From an uncultured Bacteroides sp. (GTDB lineage Bacteria; Bacteroidota; Bacteroidia; Chitinophagales; Chitinophagaceae), in NCBI GenBank assembly GCA_902168085.1, contig CABHOP010000064.1, forward strand, positions 1 through 59,174: a stretch of 59,174 bases of DNA. The letters run 5' to 3'. Of the stretch, positions 58,936-59,174 are shown piece by piece. Each line of letters begins with the position of its first letter. The stretch's first letter is position 1. Below the pieces are notes generated by a model. That model worked only from the letters and a program-made list of their open reading frames with translations. It made no database searches and was not told where the DNA came from. The position numbers and the translations under genes were made by a program.

Positions 58936-59174
58936 TTAATTTTCAAGGGCATTCACCCTGTTGTCTATAAAACGCACCTGTTTCCTACTATTGGCGGGGA
59001 ACTGCATTTGCTGCATTTCGCTACCTGAGTGAAAGTGCAGTAGCGGCGCTACCCGTAATTTAGACTGTAATAAAGGACGAAGCTTATGCTCACAATCATC
59101 TACCGGAAGCGGTGTATTGATGTGCAGCTTCAATTCATCGGTACCTATGCTGTTGGTAAATACTTCTACCACAT
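58936..59174 (-). CDS. Partial gene: C-terminal end of a phenylacetate-CoA ligase-like (AMP-binding) enzyme
   Basis: Only the last 78 residues lie in the window; the gene continues past its end. The sequence resembles the small C-terminal domain of phenylacetate-CoA ligase-like enzymes: a beta-strand with ELKLHINTPLP, an amphipathic helix (DCEHKLRPLLQSKL), and an ending with a basic R-K-Q-V-R-F-I-D-N-R, the position of the catalytic-lysine region in that family. The call rests on a short segment and could also fit a related acyl-protein synthetase. Confidence 0.5.
   Translation of the reverse strand, partial: VVEVFTNSIGTDELKLHINTPLPVDDCEHKLRPLLQSKLRVAPLLHFHSGSEMQQMQFPANSRKQVRFIDNRVNALEN

Noticed and set aside
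1-59174. tRNA or rRNA genes, CRISPR arrays, insertion sequences or prophage genes
   Set aside because: I saw no cloverleaf-like sequences, direct-repeat/spacer arrays, transposases, integrases or terminal inverted repeats in the window.

Overview
The window reads as a chromosomal segment of a Bacteroidota bacterium, most likely of the Chitinophagaceae or a close relative. The reasons are: type IX secretion (T9SS) C-terminal sorting domains of both type A (30159-32813) and type B (43562-45574); lineage-typical families (DUF4835/PorD-like, DUF4296, DUF4142, 2TM domain, GldM-C-like domains, S46 dipeptidyl-peptidase); many small SpII lipoproteins; and repeated promoters of the Bacteroidota type, with a -33 TTG/TTTG and a -7 TAnnTTTG. 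The genus cannot be set from the sequence alone. I see no transposase, phage gene, CRISPR array, tRNA or rRNA. The region is densely coding, with short operons on both strands.

Layout. 0-5.3 kb: a double-ATPase peptide-type ABC protein converges on a minus-strand uvrA - DUF1493-like - cupin operon. 5.3-12.9 kb: envelope lipoproteins, two GNAT acetyltransferases, a YceI protein, an acyl-CoA dehydrogenase and two neighbouring secreted proteins ending in GldM-C-like domains. 12.9-15.4 kb: an MBOAT/SGNH surface O-acetylation pair. 15.6-21.2 kb: a DEAD-box helicase, RlpA-like, SET-domain and pterin dehydratase genes, an M14 carboxypeptidase and an outer-membrane barrel protein. 21.3-24.7 kb: an ECF sigma factor overlapping a minimal membrane anti-sigma candidate, then coaBC - DUF4835 - DUF4296. 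24.8-30.1 kb: an aminotransferase and an unusual two-component pair, namely a soluble TPR hybrid kinase with REC and HPt domains and a receiver protein tethered by a C-terminal membrane helix. 30.1-45.6 kb: two large T9SS-exported proteins flank secA, rlmI, recN and an S46 peptidase. 45.7-51.5 kb: an AhpC/AhpD-like peroxide pair, an orphan histidine kinase and an ABC-2 exporter operon carrying a LolA-like gene. 51.6-59.2 kb: thrS, infC, a pair of duplicated RNA elements, a secreted repeat protein, an NlpC/P60 peptidase, rny, a DUF4142 lipoprotein and the 3' end of a probable CoA ligase.

How the genes fit together: most are housekeeping (DNA repair, translation, secretion, CoA synthesis, RNA decay), interleaved with envelope and secretion genes. 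The parts most worth following up are the duplicated 60-bp hairpin elements after infC (54346-54551), each preceded by its own promoter-like sequence; the topology-inverted phosphorelay at 26027-29321; the ABC-2/LolA operon at 48461-50917; and several -7 promoter elements lying 4-8 nt from start codons, which suggests leaderless or near-leaderless mRNAs. Intergenic stretches over 300 bp are 6302-6656 (AT-rich, with an inverted repeat near 6310-6327 but nothing else clear) and 54182-54584 (the RNA elements).
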